Below, in pieces: positions 41,767 to 49,906 of a DNA stretch of 64,000 nucleotides. Every line of letters starts with the position of its first letter. Position 1 is the first letter of the stretch. The position numbers and the translations under genes were made by a program. Location of the stretch: assembly GCF_035918015.1 (NCBI RefSeq), contig NZ_CP109132.1, forward strand, positions 6,696,001 to 6,760,000, given 5' to 3'. Source of the stretch: Streptomyces sp. NBC_01754. Its GTDB lineage: Bacteria > Actinomycetota > Actinomycetes > Streptomycetales > Streptomycetaceae. The notes under the pieces were generated by a model. That model was not told the origin of the DNA and searched no databases. It saw nothing but the letters and a program-made list of their open reading frames with translations.

Positions 41767-42880
41767 CCGGCGAGGGGGGGAACGTGGTGGGCGTGTCCCG
41801 CACACGTCGTGTCAGCAGCTCCGCCACGTGGCCCCGCGGATCGATCCGGACGTCCAGGCGCGTGGGCATCACCACACCGTCGACGCGACTGCGCCACGCG
41901 ACCACCCAGCCCAGTTCCGCCTGAGGCCCGACGGGGGTGGACGTCGCGGTGGCTCCCGACAGCGCCCAGGGGAAGCGCGCCCTCGCGTACGACGTGGCCG
42001 TCCTGAGGGCGTCGTCGGCGCTCCGGGGTGCCGCGGCCGATCCCGGTACCGGGAAACCGACCGGTCCGGGCTCTTCCGGCAGTTCCTGGAAATCGGCCGA
42101 GAACTGCTCCCTGTCCGGCCAGCTCAGTTCGGCGAACCCTGTCTCCAGAGCGATGAGGAGCGTGTCGGTTCCTCCCTCCTGGCCGGGCCTGACCTGTACG
42201 TTCGCTATCCTCCCGTAGCCTTCGAAGGCCGCCGTGACCGCCTGCCGGGCCGCCTCCTTCTCCGCCCCGCTCGCGAACCGCAGGCTCGTCGAGTCGACGC
42301 ACACAGGAGTGATCCATACGCTCCCCACCACGGCGCAGGCCAGGAATCCGGCACCGAAGGCGACGAGCGTCGGCCTGAGAGCCGCCGTCGTGGGGCGGAG
42401 TTCACGGCGGGCGGCCCGCAGCGACACCGCACCGGCGAGCGTTCCCAGCGCCGCCCCCAGCACGTTCATCTGTACGTCGCTGGAGTCGCAGGACCGTCCG
42501 GTCCACGGAAGCAGCCCCTGGCACAGCTCTGTGACCACGGACAGCAACGAGACGCCGAGGAGGACGGGGACGACGCGCCGGACCGCCAGGACGCCGAGGA
42601 ACCCGAGGGGCAGGAACATCGCGAGATTGAGCAGCCCCTGCTCCGTCGCGAAGGGCTCCGTCAGGTCCCGGTTGACCACGCACCGGCCCGAGGTGTCGCC
42701 GGCCGAGGGGAGAAGGAGCGTGACGCCGATCTCCGCCGTGAGCGCGGCCGCGAGTCCGGCGTAGGCCCAGGGACGGGCGTACCTCCGCGCCACGAGGTAT
42801 CCCAGGAGAGCCGCGATCGCGGCGGCTCCCGTGGCGATCAGGACGAAGGCGCCCTGACCCTTGAAGACGGCTTCGAGCAT
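41759..42880 (-). CDS. VanZ-family membrane protein with C-terminal soluble domain
   Basis: A 373-residue protein. The N-terminal half has about five membrane segments and the VanZ-like pattern LNLAMFLPLGFLGVLAVRR ... SVVTELCQGLLPWTGRSCDSSDVQMNVLGAALGTLAG, where SSDVQMNVLG is the family's hallmark. After another helix (LVAFGAGFLACAVVGSVWI), about 170 residues form a soluble, probably extracellular part. VanZ itself gives low-level teicoplanin resistance in enterococci by an unknown mechanism; most streptomycete relatives are unstudied. ATG 42880 is the first Met before the first helix. A long hairpin lies in its leader. Confidence 0.85.
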   Translation of the reverse strand: MLEAVFKGQGAFVLIATGAAAIAALLGYLVARRYARPWAYAGLAAALTAEIGVTLLLPSAGDTSGRCVVNRDLTEPFATEQGLLNLAMFLPLGFLGVLAVRRVVPVLLGVSLLSVVTELCQGLLPWTGRSCDSSDVQMNVLGAALGTLAGAVSLRAARRELRPTTAALRPTLVAFGAGFLACAVVGSVWITPVCVDSTSLRFASGAEKEAARQAVTAAFEGYGRIANVQVRPGQEGGTDTLLIALETGFAELSWPDREQFSADFQELPEEPGPVGFPVPGSAAAPRSADDALRTATSYARARFPWALSGATATSTPVGPQAELGWVVAWRSRVDGVVMPTRLDVRIDPRGHVAELLTRRVRDTPTTFPPSPGE

Positions 42881-42907
42881 CTGTGGACAGCACCTTCGGC
42901 AGAGAGA

Positions 42908-42950
42908 CAGCCCTGCGGATGGACACGAACACGGTGCATCCGCAGGGCTG
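42908..42950 (-). promoter_or_regulatory. Long hairpin in the leader of the VanZ-family gene
   Basis: Perfect 14-bp arms CAGCCCTGCGGATG (42908-42921) and CATCCGCAGGGCTG (42937-42950) with a 15-base loop, 28 bases before the start codon. It could be an attenuator, an RNA-stability element or a protein-binding dyad. Confidence 0.6.
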
Positions 42951-43275
42951 TTCACAAGAGAGCGGGAGGGGCCGCAGCTCGGACCCCGTGGAGGGGGATG
43001 CGCTCCGGTCCTGTCCGGTTCCACCGGCAACGGCCGGGACGCGCAGGCGCGCACCGGGTGTCGGCGGCGGCACGGTAGAGGCGTCCCGTCCGGGTTCGGA
43101 CAGGCTGCACCGTTGTCTCTTTCGGATCATTCGGGCAAGTATGTGCAACGCATGTGATCACCTGCTGGCGGAAATCGGCGTGATCTGTAGCCGTAGCATC
43201 ACTCAACCTCCTTATAGTGGGCCCGCGTTGACCGCATGGCCGCAACGCGCGAAGCCGTCTCCCAGGAGCCGTACG

Positions 43276-44565
43276 TTGACGACCCCTTCCTTACCCGCCG
43301 CGCATTCCCCTGCCGGGGGCTGCCCCGCGCACGCCGCAGCCGCGCCGGTCCCACTCGGCGGACCCGCGTTCCACACCGAACCACGGGCGCTCTACCGCAC
43401 CATGCGCCACGAGTACGGGCCCGTCGTACCCGTCGAGCTGGCCGGCGGGTTCCCCGCCTGGCTGGTCATCGGATACCGCGAGCTCCACCAGGTCACCGCC
43501 GACGGTGAGCTGTTCCCCCGGGACGTCGGTCTGTGGAACCAGTGGGAGCACATTCCCGAGGACTGGCCGCTGCTGCCCATGGTGGGCCGGCCCATGCCGT
43601 CCATCTACTTCAGCGCCGGGGCCGAGCACCGCCGGCACGCCGAGATGGTGGTGCCCGCGCTGGAGGGCGCCGACCCCTTCGAGATCCGAGGACACTGCGA
43701 GCAGCTCGCCGACCGCCTCGTCGACGGCATCTGCGGCCGGGGCACCGCCGACCTCGTCGCCGAATTCGCCGAGCCGCTGCCGGTTCTCGTGCTCGCCCGG
43801 CTCGTCGGCTTCCCCGACTCGGAAGGGGCGGACATCGCCCGGGTCCTGAAGGACCTCGCCGACGGGGGGCCGGGCGCCCAGGAGGCGCAGAGCCGGTTCG
43901 GTGAGCACATGCGGCGGCTGGTGGCCGCCAAACACGCGGTGCCCGGCGACGACGTCACCTCCCGGATGCTCGCCGACCCGGAGCCGTTCACGGACGAGGA
44001 GTACGCGCTCGACCTGATGGCCATCACGGCCGCCGGCCACCTCACCACCGCGGACTGGATCAGCAGTTCACTGAGGCTGATGCTCACCGAGGACCAGTTC
44101 GCCGACTCGTTCACCGGCGGCAGGCGCAGCGTCGGCGACGCGATGAACGAGGTCCTGTGGGAAGAGAGCCCCACCCAGATCCTCGCCGGCCGCTGGGCCG
44201 CCCGCGACACCCACCTGGGCGGGCGCACCATCCTCGCCGGTGACATGCTTCTGCTCGGTCTGGGAGGGGCCAACACCGACCCGCTGATACGCCAGGAGCT
44301 GGGGAGCCGGCCAGGCGCCGCACACGGCAGCAACAGCGCGCACCTGGCGTTCAGCCACGGCGAGTACCGGTGCCCCTTCCCCGCACAGGTGATCGCCGAG
44401 ACCATCGCCCGTACCGCCATCGAGGTCATCCTCGACCGGCTGCCCGACCTCGAGCTCGCGGTCCCTCCCGGGGACCTCGTCCGGCGCCCGTCCGCCTTTC
44501 TGCGCGGCATGAACGCACTGCCCGTCCGGTTCGCCCCCGTAGGTACGACAGGAGATCTGCTGTGA
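43276..44565 (+). CDS. CYP157-type cytochrome P450 lacking the ExxR motif
   Basis: A 429-residue P450 starting at TTG 43276, behind CAGGAG. The N-terminal PLGGPAFHTEPRALYRTMRHEYGPVVPVEL and DVGLWNQWEHIPEDWPLLPMVG are as in CYP157 proteins. The haem ligand is Cys366 in FSHGEYRCPFPA. In the K helix the normally invariant E-x-x-R reads Glu292-Val-Leu-Trp295, as in CYP157 enzymes, which replace the Arg. The I-helix Thr region is also altered (AAGHLTTADW). Its stop overlaps the start of the second P450 (GTGA). In S. coelicolor such pairs follow conservon genes (roadblock, GTPase), which are absent here. Confidence 0.88.
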   Translation: MTTPSLPAAHSPAGGCPAHAAAAPVPLGGPAFHTEPRALYRTMRHEYGPVVPVELAGGFPAWLVIGYRELHQVTADGELFPRDVGLWNQWEHIPEDWPLLPMVGRPMPSIYFSAGAEHRRHAEMVVPALEGADPFEIRGHCEQLADRLVDGICGRGTADLVAEFAEPLPVLVLARLVGFPDSEGADIARVLKDLADGGPGAQEAQSRFGEHMRRLVAAKHAVPGDDVTSRMLADPEPFTDEEYALDLMAITAAGHLTTADWISSSLRLMLTEDQFADSFTGGRRSVGDAMNEVLWEESPTQILAGRWAARDTHLGGRTILAGDMLLLGLGGANTDPLIRQELGSRPGAAHGSNSAHLAFSHGEYRCPFPAQVIAETIARTAIEVILDRLPDLELAVPPGDLVRRPSAFLRGMNALPVRFAPVGTTGDLL

Positions 44566-45788
44566 GCTGCCCGCACGCCCAGGCCGTGGTCATCGACCCC
44601 ATGGTCAACGACCTCGACGGCGAGACCGAACTGCTGTGCGCGGCCGAACCGTTGGCCCGTATCGAGCTGCTCGGGGTGTCTGCCTGGACGGTCACCCGGC
44701 ACGCCGAGGCGCGCAGGCTCCTCGTCGATCCGCGACTCGTGAAGGACCTGGACGCCTGGTCGCTCTGGCAGAGCGGCGAGGTCACCCGGGAGTGGCCGCT
44801 GATCGGCATGATCGACGCCGGTCGGTCGATGTTCACTGTGGACGGCGAGGAGCACCGCAGGCTGCGCGCCAAGACCTCGCAGGCGCTCACCCCGCGCCGG
44901 CTGGAAGCGATCCGCCCCGACATCGAGAAGTACACCCGGGAACTGCTCGACGTGCTCGCCGAGCAGGGCCGGGACGGCGTCGTCGACCTCAAGTCCGTCT
45001 TCGCCCAGCCCCTGCCGATGCGGGTCGTCGGCCAGCTGATGGGGGTGGACGAGGCACAGCACCCGATGCTGATGAAGCAGTACAAGGCGTTCTTCTCCAT
45101 GCTCACCCCGCAGGACGAACGTCTGGCGCTCATCGACGAACTGGACGTCTTCTACTCGGAGCTGGTCAGGGAAAAGGCGGCGCGGCCCTCGGACGACCTC
45201 ACCAGCGCGCTGATCCTGGCGGACGAGGGAGGGGAGCCGCTCACCGAGGAAGAGGTCGTGGGTAACCTCAAGGCCATGGTGGCCGCCGGGCACGAGACGA
45301 CGATCGGGCTCATCCTCAACGCCGTACGCGCCCTGCTCGCCCACCCCGACCAGCTGAAGAAGGTGCTGGAGGGCGAGGTCTCCTGGGAGACGGTGATCGA
45401 GGAGACGCTCCGCTGGGACACGCCCACCACCCACCTGCTGATGCGGTTCGCCACCGAGGACATCCAGGTCGGGGAGCAGACGATCGCCAAGGGGGAGGGT
45501 GTGGTGATCTCCTACCGGGTGATCGGGCGGGACACCGATCAGCACGGGGAGGATGCCGACGCCTTCGACGTCACCCGGCCGACCCCGATCCGCCATATGA
45601 CCTTCGGTCACGGTCCGCACATCTGTCCCGGCGCGGCGCTCTCCCGGGTGGAGGCGGGCATCGCGCTCCCGGCGCTGTTCGGCCGCTTCCCGGATCTGGA
45701 GCTCGCGATACCGGACGGCGAGATCCGCAAGCTGCCGGTGATGACGCAGAACGACATGGAGGCGTTCCCCGTACTGCTGCACGGCTGA
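44562..45788 (+). CDS. CYP154-type cytochrome P450
   Basis: A 408-residue complete P450 monooxygenase. The I-helix AAGHETT carries the oxygen-activating Thr, the K-helix E281-T-L-R284 is canonical, and the haem motif FGHGPHICPGA places the ligand at Cys355. GTG 44562 overlaps the upstream P450 gene, so the two are made together, as in the CYP157-CYP154 pairs of other streptomycetes. CYP154 enzymes hydroxylate steroids and other hydrophobic substrates in vitro; the natural substrate here is unknown. Redox partners are not encoded nearby. Confidence 0.9.
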   Translation: MSCPHAQAVVIDPMVNDLDGETELLCAAEPLARIELLGVSAWTVTRHAEARRLLVDPRLVKDLDAWSLWQSGEVTREWPLIGMIDAGRSMFTVDGEEHRRLRAKTSQALTPRRLEAIRPDIEKYTRELLDVLAEQGRDGVVDLKSVFAQPLPMRVVGQLMGVDEAQHPMLMKQYKAFFSMLTPQDERLALIDELDVFYSELVREKAARPSDDLTSALILADEGGEPLTEEEVVGNLKAMVAAGHETTIGLILNAVRALLAHPDQLKKVLEGEVSWETVIEETLRWDTPTTHLLMRFATEDIQVGEQTIAKGEGVVISYRVIGRDTDQHGEDADAFDVTRPTPIRHMTFGHGPHICPGAALSRVEAGIALPALFGRFPDLELAIPDGEIRKLPVMTQNDMEAFPVLLHG

Positions 45789-45793
45789 TGTCC

Positions 45794-45826
45794 CCGGGCC
45801 GGGACGTCCGAACGGACCCGGCCCGG
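45794..45826 (+). terminator. Terminator after the P450 pair
   Basis: Arms CCGGGCCGGG (45794-45803) and CCCGGCCCGG (45817-45826) with an inner GTCCG/CGGAC stem, six bases after the stop codon. Confidence 0.75.
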
Positions 45827-46440
45827 AGTGGGCGGGGCGATCGCGGTGCTGTGACGGTCATGTCGGTCCGGATGTACCGGGGCCCTCACAGCACCGCGTG
45901 GCCAGAGGGGCAGGACACGGGTGGTCCGGGCCCGGTGGTCGCCGCATCCGGGTCACACCCGCACGAACAGTTCCTCCCGCCGGGTCCCTCGGCGGGTACC
46001 GGCAGGGCCTGGAACGTCTCCGTTCCGGTCTCCACCCCGCACCACCGGGCGGGCGGACGGTGACATGGGCCGGGTCGGACCGGGGTTCGCCCGCGCCAGG
46101 TGGGATCCGGGGCGCGGAGCGCGCACTCATGGAGGCCCCTTGAGTGACAGGCGCTCGCCCGGTCACCGGACAGACCGCCACCGCTCCTTCGCCGCGTCAC
46201 GCGGCACCGCCCCCCCGTACGTACGCGACGAGTGGCGGGTCGCGTGGAAGGCCACCGGCCCGAGGCGGGCCCGGCAGAGCCCCCGTGACCCGTGACGGGC
46301 GCGCGGCGTGTGCTGACCGGCCGGGGTTTTCACCGGCTCCCGGGGCGTGTCGCGGGCCGTGCCCGGCCGGCTGGACACCGCCGGTGTCCTGAGCCACCGT
46401 GAGTGGCGACGGGGCGACCCCGGGTACGGGGCCGGAGTCG
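45827..46440. other. Gene-free region
   Basis: About 610 bases between the P450 terminator and the LacI promoter. The open frames on both strands are Arg/Pro-rich and lack ribosome sites; I see no gene. Confidence 0.5.
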
Positions 46441-46456
46441 GTCGAAGCGCTTCGAC
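46441..46456. promoter_or_regulatory. LacI operator O1 (16-bp palindrome)
   Basis: A perfect palindrome GTCGAAGCGCTTCGAC, immediately upstream of the -35 of the lacI-type gene. Its core TCGAAGCGCTTCGA recurs at 55953 and 56124, and with one mismatch at 46543. Confidence 0.85.
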
Positions 46457-46463
46457 TCCGCTC

Positions 46464-46492
46464 TGGACACTGCCGGTGAGCAAGTCTAGGCT
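46464..46492 (+). promoter_or_regulatory. Promoter of the glycan-locus LacI gene
   Basis: TGGACA (46464-46469), 17-base spacer, TAGGCT (46487-46492). Operators lie just upstream (46441) and about 50 bases downstream (46543), 101 bp centre to centre, an arrangement that permits looping. Confidence 0.6.
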
Positions 46493-46542
46493 CCCCGGTG
46501 TCTTTGCATGTCAGAGCGGATGGCGGAGCGAGACGAAGGCTG

Positions 46543-46556
46543 TCGAAGCGCTTCGC
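46543..46556. promoter_or_regulatory. LacI operator O2
   Basis: TCGAAGCGCTTCGC, one mismatch from the palindromic core, in the leader 40 bases before the start codon. Confidence 0.75.
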
Positions 46557-46595
46557 CGGTTCTCCTCTTCCGCCCCACGTATAAGGGAGAGCTCA

Positions 46596-47603
46596 ATGGT
46601 CACGCTTGCCGAGGTCGCCCAGCACGCCGGAGTCTCCGCGAGCACGGTGAGCTACGTCCTGAGCGGGAAGCGGTCGATCTCCGCCTCCACCCGGAAGCGG
46701 GTGGAGCAGAGCATCCAGCAGCTCGGCTACCACCCCAACGCCGGGGCGCGTGCCCTTGCCAGCAGCCGGTCCAACATCATCGCGCTCATGGTGCCGCTGC
46801 GCACCGACATGTACGTGCCGGTGATGATGGAGATCGCCATCGCCGTGGCCACCACCGCTCGTACGCACGGCTACGACGTCCTCCTGCTCACCGGCGAGGA
46901 GGGGCCCGCGGCCGTCCGGCGGATCGCCGGGAGCTCGCTGGCCGACGCCATGATCCTGATGGACGTCGAACTGCACGACGAGAGGCTGCCGTTGCTGCGT
47001 GACTCCGGCCGGCCCGCCGTGCTGATCGGGCTGCCCGCCGACACGACGGGCCTGACCTGCGTGGACCTCGACTTCGAGGCCACCGGTGCCCTCTGCGTGG
47101 AACACCTCACCCAGCTCGGGCACCGCGAGATCGCGGTGATCGGAGAGGCCCCCGCCGTCTACGAGCGGCACACGGGGTTCGCCGAACGGACCGTGGACGG
47201 CATCCGGGCCAAGGGACGGGAGACCGGCGCGCGGATCCTGCACCGGCCCTGCGAGGGCGGGTACGCGGCGATGGGCACCACACTGTCCCGGATCTTCGAC
47301 GAACGACCGGGCACCACCGGGTTCGTCGTGCAGAACGAGGCCGCCGTCGAACCGTTGCTCAACCTGCTCCGGCAGCAGGGCCGTGCCGTGCCGGAGGACG
47401 TGTCCGTCGTGGCCGTCTGCCCCGAACAGGTGGCTGCGGGTGCCTCGGTTCGGCTCACCTCCGTCGCCATTCCGGCCCAGGAGATGGGCCGCCGCGCGGT
47501 GGAGCAGGTGGTGGCGAAGCTCGCGGGCCGGGCATCTGAGGAAGTCGATCTGTTGGCACCGGAGTTGACGGTCCGGGCGAGCACGGGCCCGGCGCCTGCC
47601 TGA
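46596..47603 (+). CDS. LacI-family repressor of the glycan-utilisation locus
   Basis: A 335-residue LacI-family regulator. The helix-turn-helix VTLAEVAQHAGVSASTVSYVLSGKR (residues 2-26) and hinge LGYHPNAGARALASSRSN precede a sugar-sensing domain (DVEL, GLPADTTGLTCVDLDFEATGALCVEHLTQLGH, EAAVEPLLNLLRQQG). ATG 46596 follows AAGGGAGAG. The four palindromes at 46441, 46543, 55953 and 56124 flank its own gene and the divergent promoters of the importer and GH3 genes, so it probably represses itself and the whole locus until an oligosaccharide is imported. Transcribed convergently with the GH95 gene. Confidence 0.88.
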   Translation: MVTLAEVAQHAGVSASTVSYVLSGKRSISASTRKRVEQSIQQLGYHPNAGARALASSRSNIIALMVPLRTDMYVPVMMEIAIAVATTARTHGYDVLLLTGEEGPAAVRRIAGSSLADAMILMDVELHDERLPLLRDSGRPAVLIGLPADTTGLTCVDLDFEATGALCVEHLTQLGHREIAVIGEAPAVYERHTGFAERTVDGIRAKGRETGARILHRPCEGGYAAMGTTLSRIFDERPGTTGFVVQNEAAVEPLLNLLRQQGRAVPEDVSVVAVCPEQVAAGASVRLTSVAIPAQEMGRRAVEQVVAKLAGRASEEVDLLAPELTVRASTGPAPA

Positions 47604-47689
47604 ACGGCCGTCAGGATTTGCCCGGGGGCACATGGCCCGGTGCGTCCCCCGACGTGGTGCGAGCCGCCCTCGCCGGGACCGGGGGCGGA

Positions 47690-49906
47690 CTACCGGGGCT
47701 CCAGGGTGAGCACGCGGTCCACCCCGGCGGTCAGCTCCAGCGGAGCCGCAGGACCGCCGGCCCAGGACTCGGTGAGGGCGAAACCGTCGCCCGTACGCAG
47801 ATCCACGCGGGCGTCGCGGGTGGGGCGCAGGACGGCTGTGGCGCCCGCCTCGGACCAGCTCAGGTCCAGTGCGGCGCCGAACCGGGTGCGTACGCCCCGC
47901 AGTTCGCCGGACGGGTAGCCGGCCGGCGGTGCCGGGAGCAGTACCAGACGGCCCGGCGTGGACTGGACGAGCGACTCGAGGACGGCGGACGGAAGGGTGT
48001 GGGCCGCGTCCGCGTTGTAGACGTCACGGGACGGGTAGTGCGCGCTCATCAGCGAGTCGTGGAAGAAGTCCCCGCCCAGCACCGCGTCCAGCGCTCCCGC
48101 AACCCGCGACGGGTCCCGCAGCCGGGCCGCGAGCAGCGCGTGGTGCAGATGCCCGTGCGCGGAGTCGTTCTCCGCGCCCCGCAGCTCCAGGGCACGGTGC
48201 GCGGCTGCCGCCTCCCGGGGGGTGTCGTACGGGTTGATCTCGTCCAGCGGCCACACCGGGTAGAGGTGGCTGAGATGGCGGTGGTCGTACGTCTCCTCGA
48301 GGCCCGGCCACGCCCACTCGGCGAGCGCCCCGTCCTCGTTCACCAGGTAGCCGGGCAGCCGTGCGGCGAGCGCGCGCCAGCGGCCGGCGGAGGGATGGCC
48401 CGGGGCGTGCGCGGCCGCCGTGGTCAGGGCGTGGCGGGCCGCCGCGATGTCCATGGTGGCGTTCACCGTGCCCCAGCTCGCGTTGGCCGGCCGGTTCTCC
48501 GGGGAGTACGACGGGACGACCACCACCCGCCCGTCCGGGTCCTCGCGGCTGAGGAAGTCCTCGTAGAACAGCGCCGCCTCGACCAGGGCGCCGGTCAGCC
48601 GCGGATCCGGTGCGCCCGTCGTCACCTCGGCGTGTTCGAGCAGCGGCTGGAGCAGCCAGTCGGCCCCCGCCGTCCACAGGTGCAGCGGATAGGCGCGCTG
48701 GAAGTGCCGGGTGTGCCCCGACTCGCCGTCCGTGTGGGAGGGCGCGACGATGCCCCGTGCCCCGAAGACCGCCCGTGCGTTGTCCCGCCAGTCCGGCAGC
48801 TGCCCGTACACCAGGGCCGCGTGGGCCTCGGTGACCTCGGGCAGGGCGGCCGCCGCCGCGGAGGAGATCTGGAGGTTGAGGTTGGCGTTCGTGGTGAACG
48901 CCCCGGACCAGGCGGTGTCCCAGTCACCGGTCCACAGCCCGGTCAGCCGAGGCGGCAGGATCCCGGAGGCGGAGAGCAGGTGGTAGCGGCCCGCCGCGAA
49001 GAGGCGTTCCAGCAGCGCCGGGCTCTTCGGGCGGCGCAGCAGTTCGCTGCCGGGCAGCTCCCGCTCACCGGCCGCGTCCCGCAGCGTGAGGGACGCCCTC
49101 CCGTACGCCGCACGGTGCGTCGGCCGGTGCCGGTCGAGCAGCGCCGCGTACCTTCCCTCCGGCAGGTCCGCCCACAGGGCACCGGCATCGAGACGCCCGG
49201 TTCCCCGGTGTACCCGGGTCGTCAGCGTCAGACCGCGCGCCCCCTGGATCCGGATGCCCTCGCCCGCCACGGACACCGTGCCGCCGTCCACCCGGGCCAG
49301 CGTCACGCCCGTGTACGCCTGGTCCCCGCCCGGGTAGCCCACCCGGAGCGCGAGGCACGCGCCGTCCGGTGTCAGCACCGTCGAACGCCCCACGGCCAGC
49401 GCCGCCGGAGCCCCGGGCAGCCGCGGGTCGAGCCAGATCTCCGCGTCCAGCCCCGGATCCGCGACGTGCTGAACGACCACGTCGTCCGCCCGCGACACGA
49501 ACACCCGGCTGCGCCACGCCCCGCACGAGGCGCTGACCTCACCCGTGGTGAAGTCGGCCTCACGCCGGTATCCGGGGACCGCCTCGTGCGGTCCCCGGCG
49601 GCGGATCCGTGTCCGGAACGCCGGGTGGAAGGGCTGCACCCAGACCAGCGGCCGGCCCGCCCCGAACTCCTCGGCCGCCGTCGCGTCACCGTCCAGCAGC
49701 GCGTCCTGGAGGCGGCCGAGCCGGTCCGCGAGCTCCGGAGGGCCCACCGACCCGCTGCCGTTGGGGCGCACCAGGCTGTGGTGGTTGACGATGACCCGGT
49801 CGTCCGCCGGATCGCCGTACACCATCGCCCCGTGGGCGCCGTTGCCGCTGAGGAACGCGTCCTGCCAGCGGGCGGCGGGGGCCGGCTCCCACGTACCGTC
49901 GGTCAT
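47690..49906 (-). CDS. GH95-like alpha-L-fucosidase
   Basis: A 738-residue cytoplasmic glycoside hydrolase of the GH95 type: an N-terminal beta domain (WQDAFLSGNGAHGAMVYGDP ... NHHSLVRP) and an (alpha/alpha)6 barrel with WSGAFTTNANLNLQISS, SHTDGESGHTRHFQRAYPLHLWTAGADWLL, and ETYDHRHLSHLYPVWPLDEINP. In GH95 the acid is a Glu and water is activated by Asn residues; the Asn-rich NANLNLQ segment fits that site. Members remove alpha-1,2-fucose or alpha-L-galactose, as on xyloglucan side chains. The start overlaps the GH42 stop (ATGA), so it is the last gene of the importer operon. Confidence 0.75.
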   Translation of the reverse strand: MTDGTWEPAPAARWQDAFLSGNGAHGAMVYGDPADDRVIVNHHSLVRPNGSGSVGPPELADRLGRLQDALLDGDATAAEEFGAGRPLVWVQPFHPAFRTRIRRRGPHEAVPGYRREADFTTGEVSASCGAWRSRVFVSRADDVVVQHVADPGLDAEIWLDPRLPGAPAALAVGRSTVLTPDGACLALRVGYPGGDQAYTGVTLARVDGGTVSVAGEGIRIQGARGLTLTTRVHRGTGRLDAGALWADLPEGRYAALLDRHRPTHRAAYGRASLTLRDAAGERELPGSELLRRPKSPALLERLFAAGRYHLLSASGILPPRLTGLWTGDWDTAWSGAFTTNANLNLQISSAAAAALPEVTEAHAALVYGQLPDWRDNARAVFGARGIVAPSHTDGESGHTRHFQRAYPLHLWTAGADWLLQPLLEHAEVTTGAPDPRLTGALVEAALFYEDFLSREDPDGRVVVVPSYSPENRPANASWGTVNATMDIAAARHALTTAAAHAPGHPSAGRWRALAARLPGYLVNEDGALAEWAWPGLEETYDHRHLSHLYPVWPLDEINPYDTPREAAAAHRALELRGAENDSAHGHLHHALLAARLRDPSRVAGALDAVLGGDFFHDSLMSAHYPSRDVYNADAAHTLPSAVLESLVQSTPGRLVLLPAPPAGYPSGELRGVRTRFGAALDLSWSEAGATAVLRPTRDARVDLRTGDGFALTESWAGGPAAPLELTAGVDRVLTLEPR

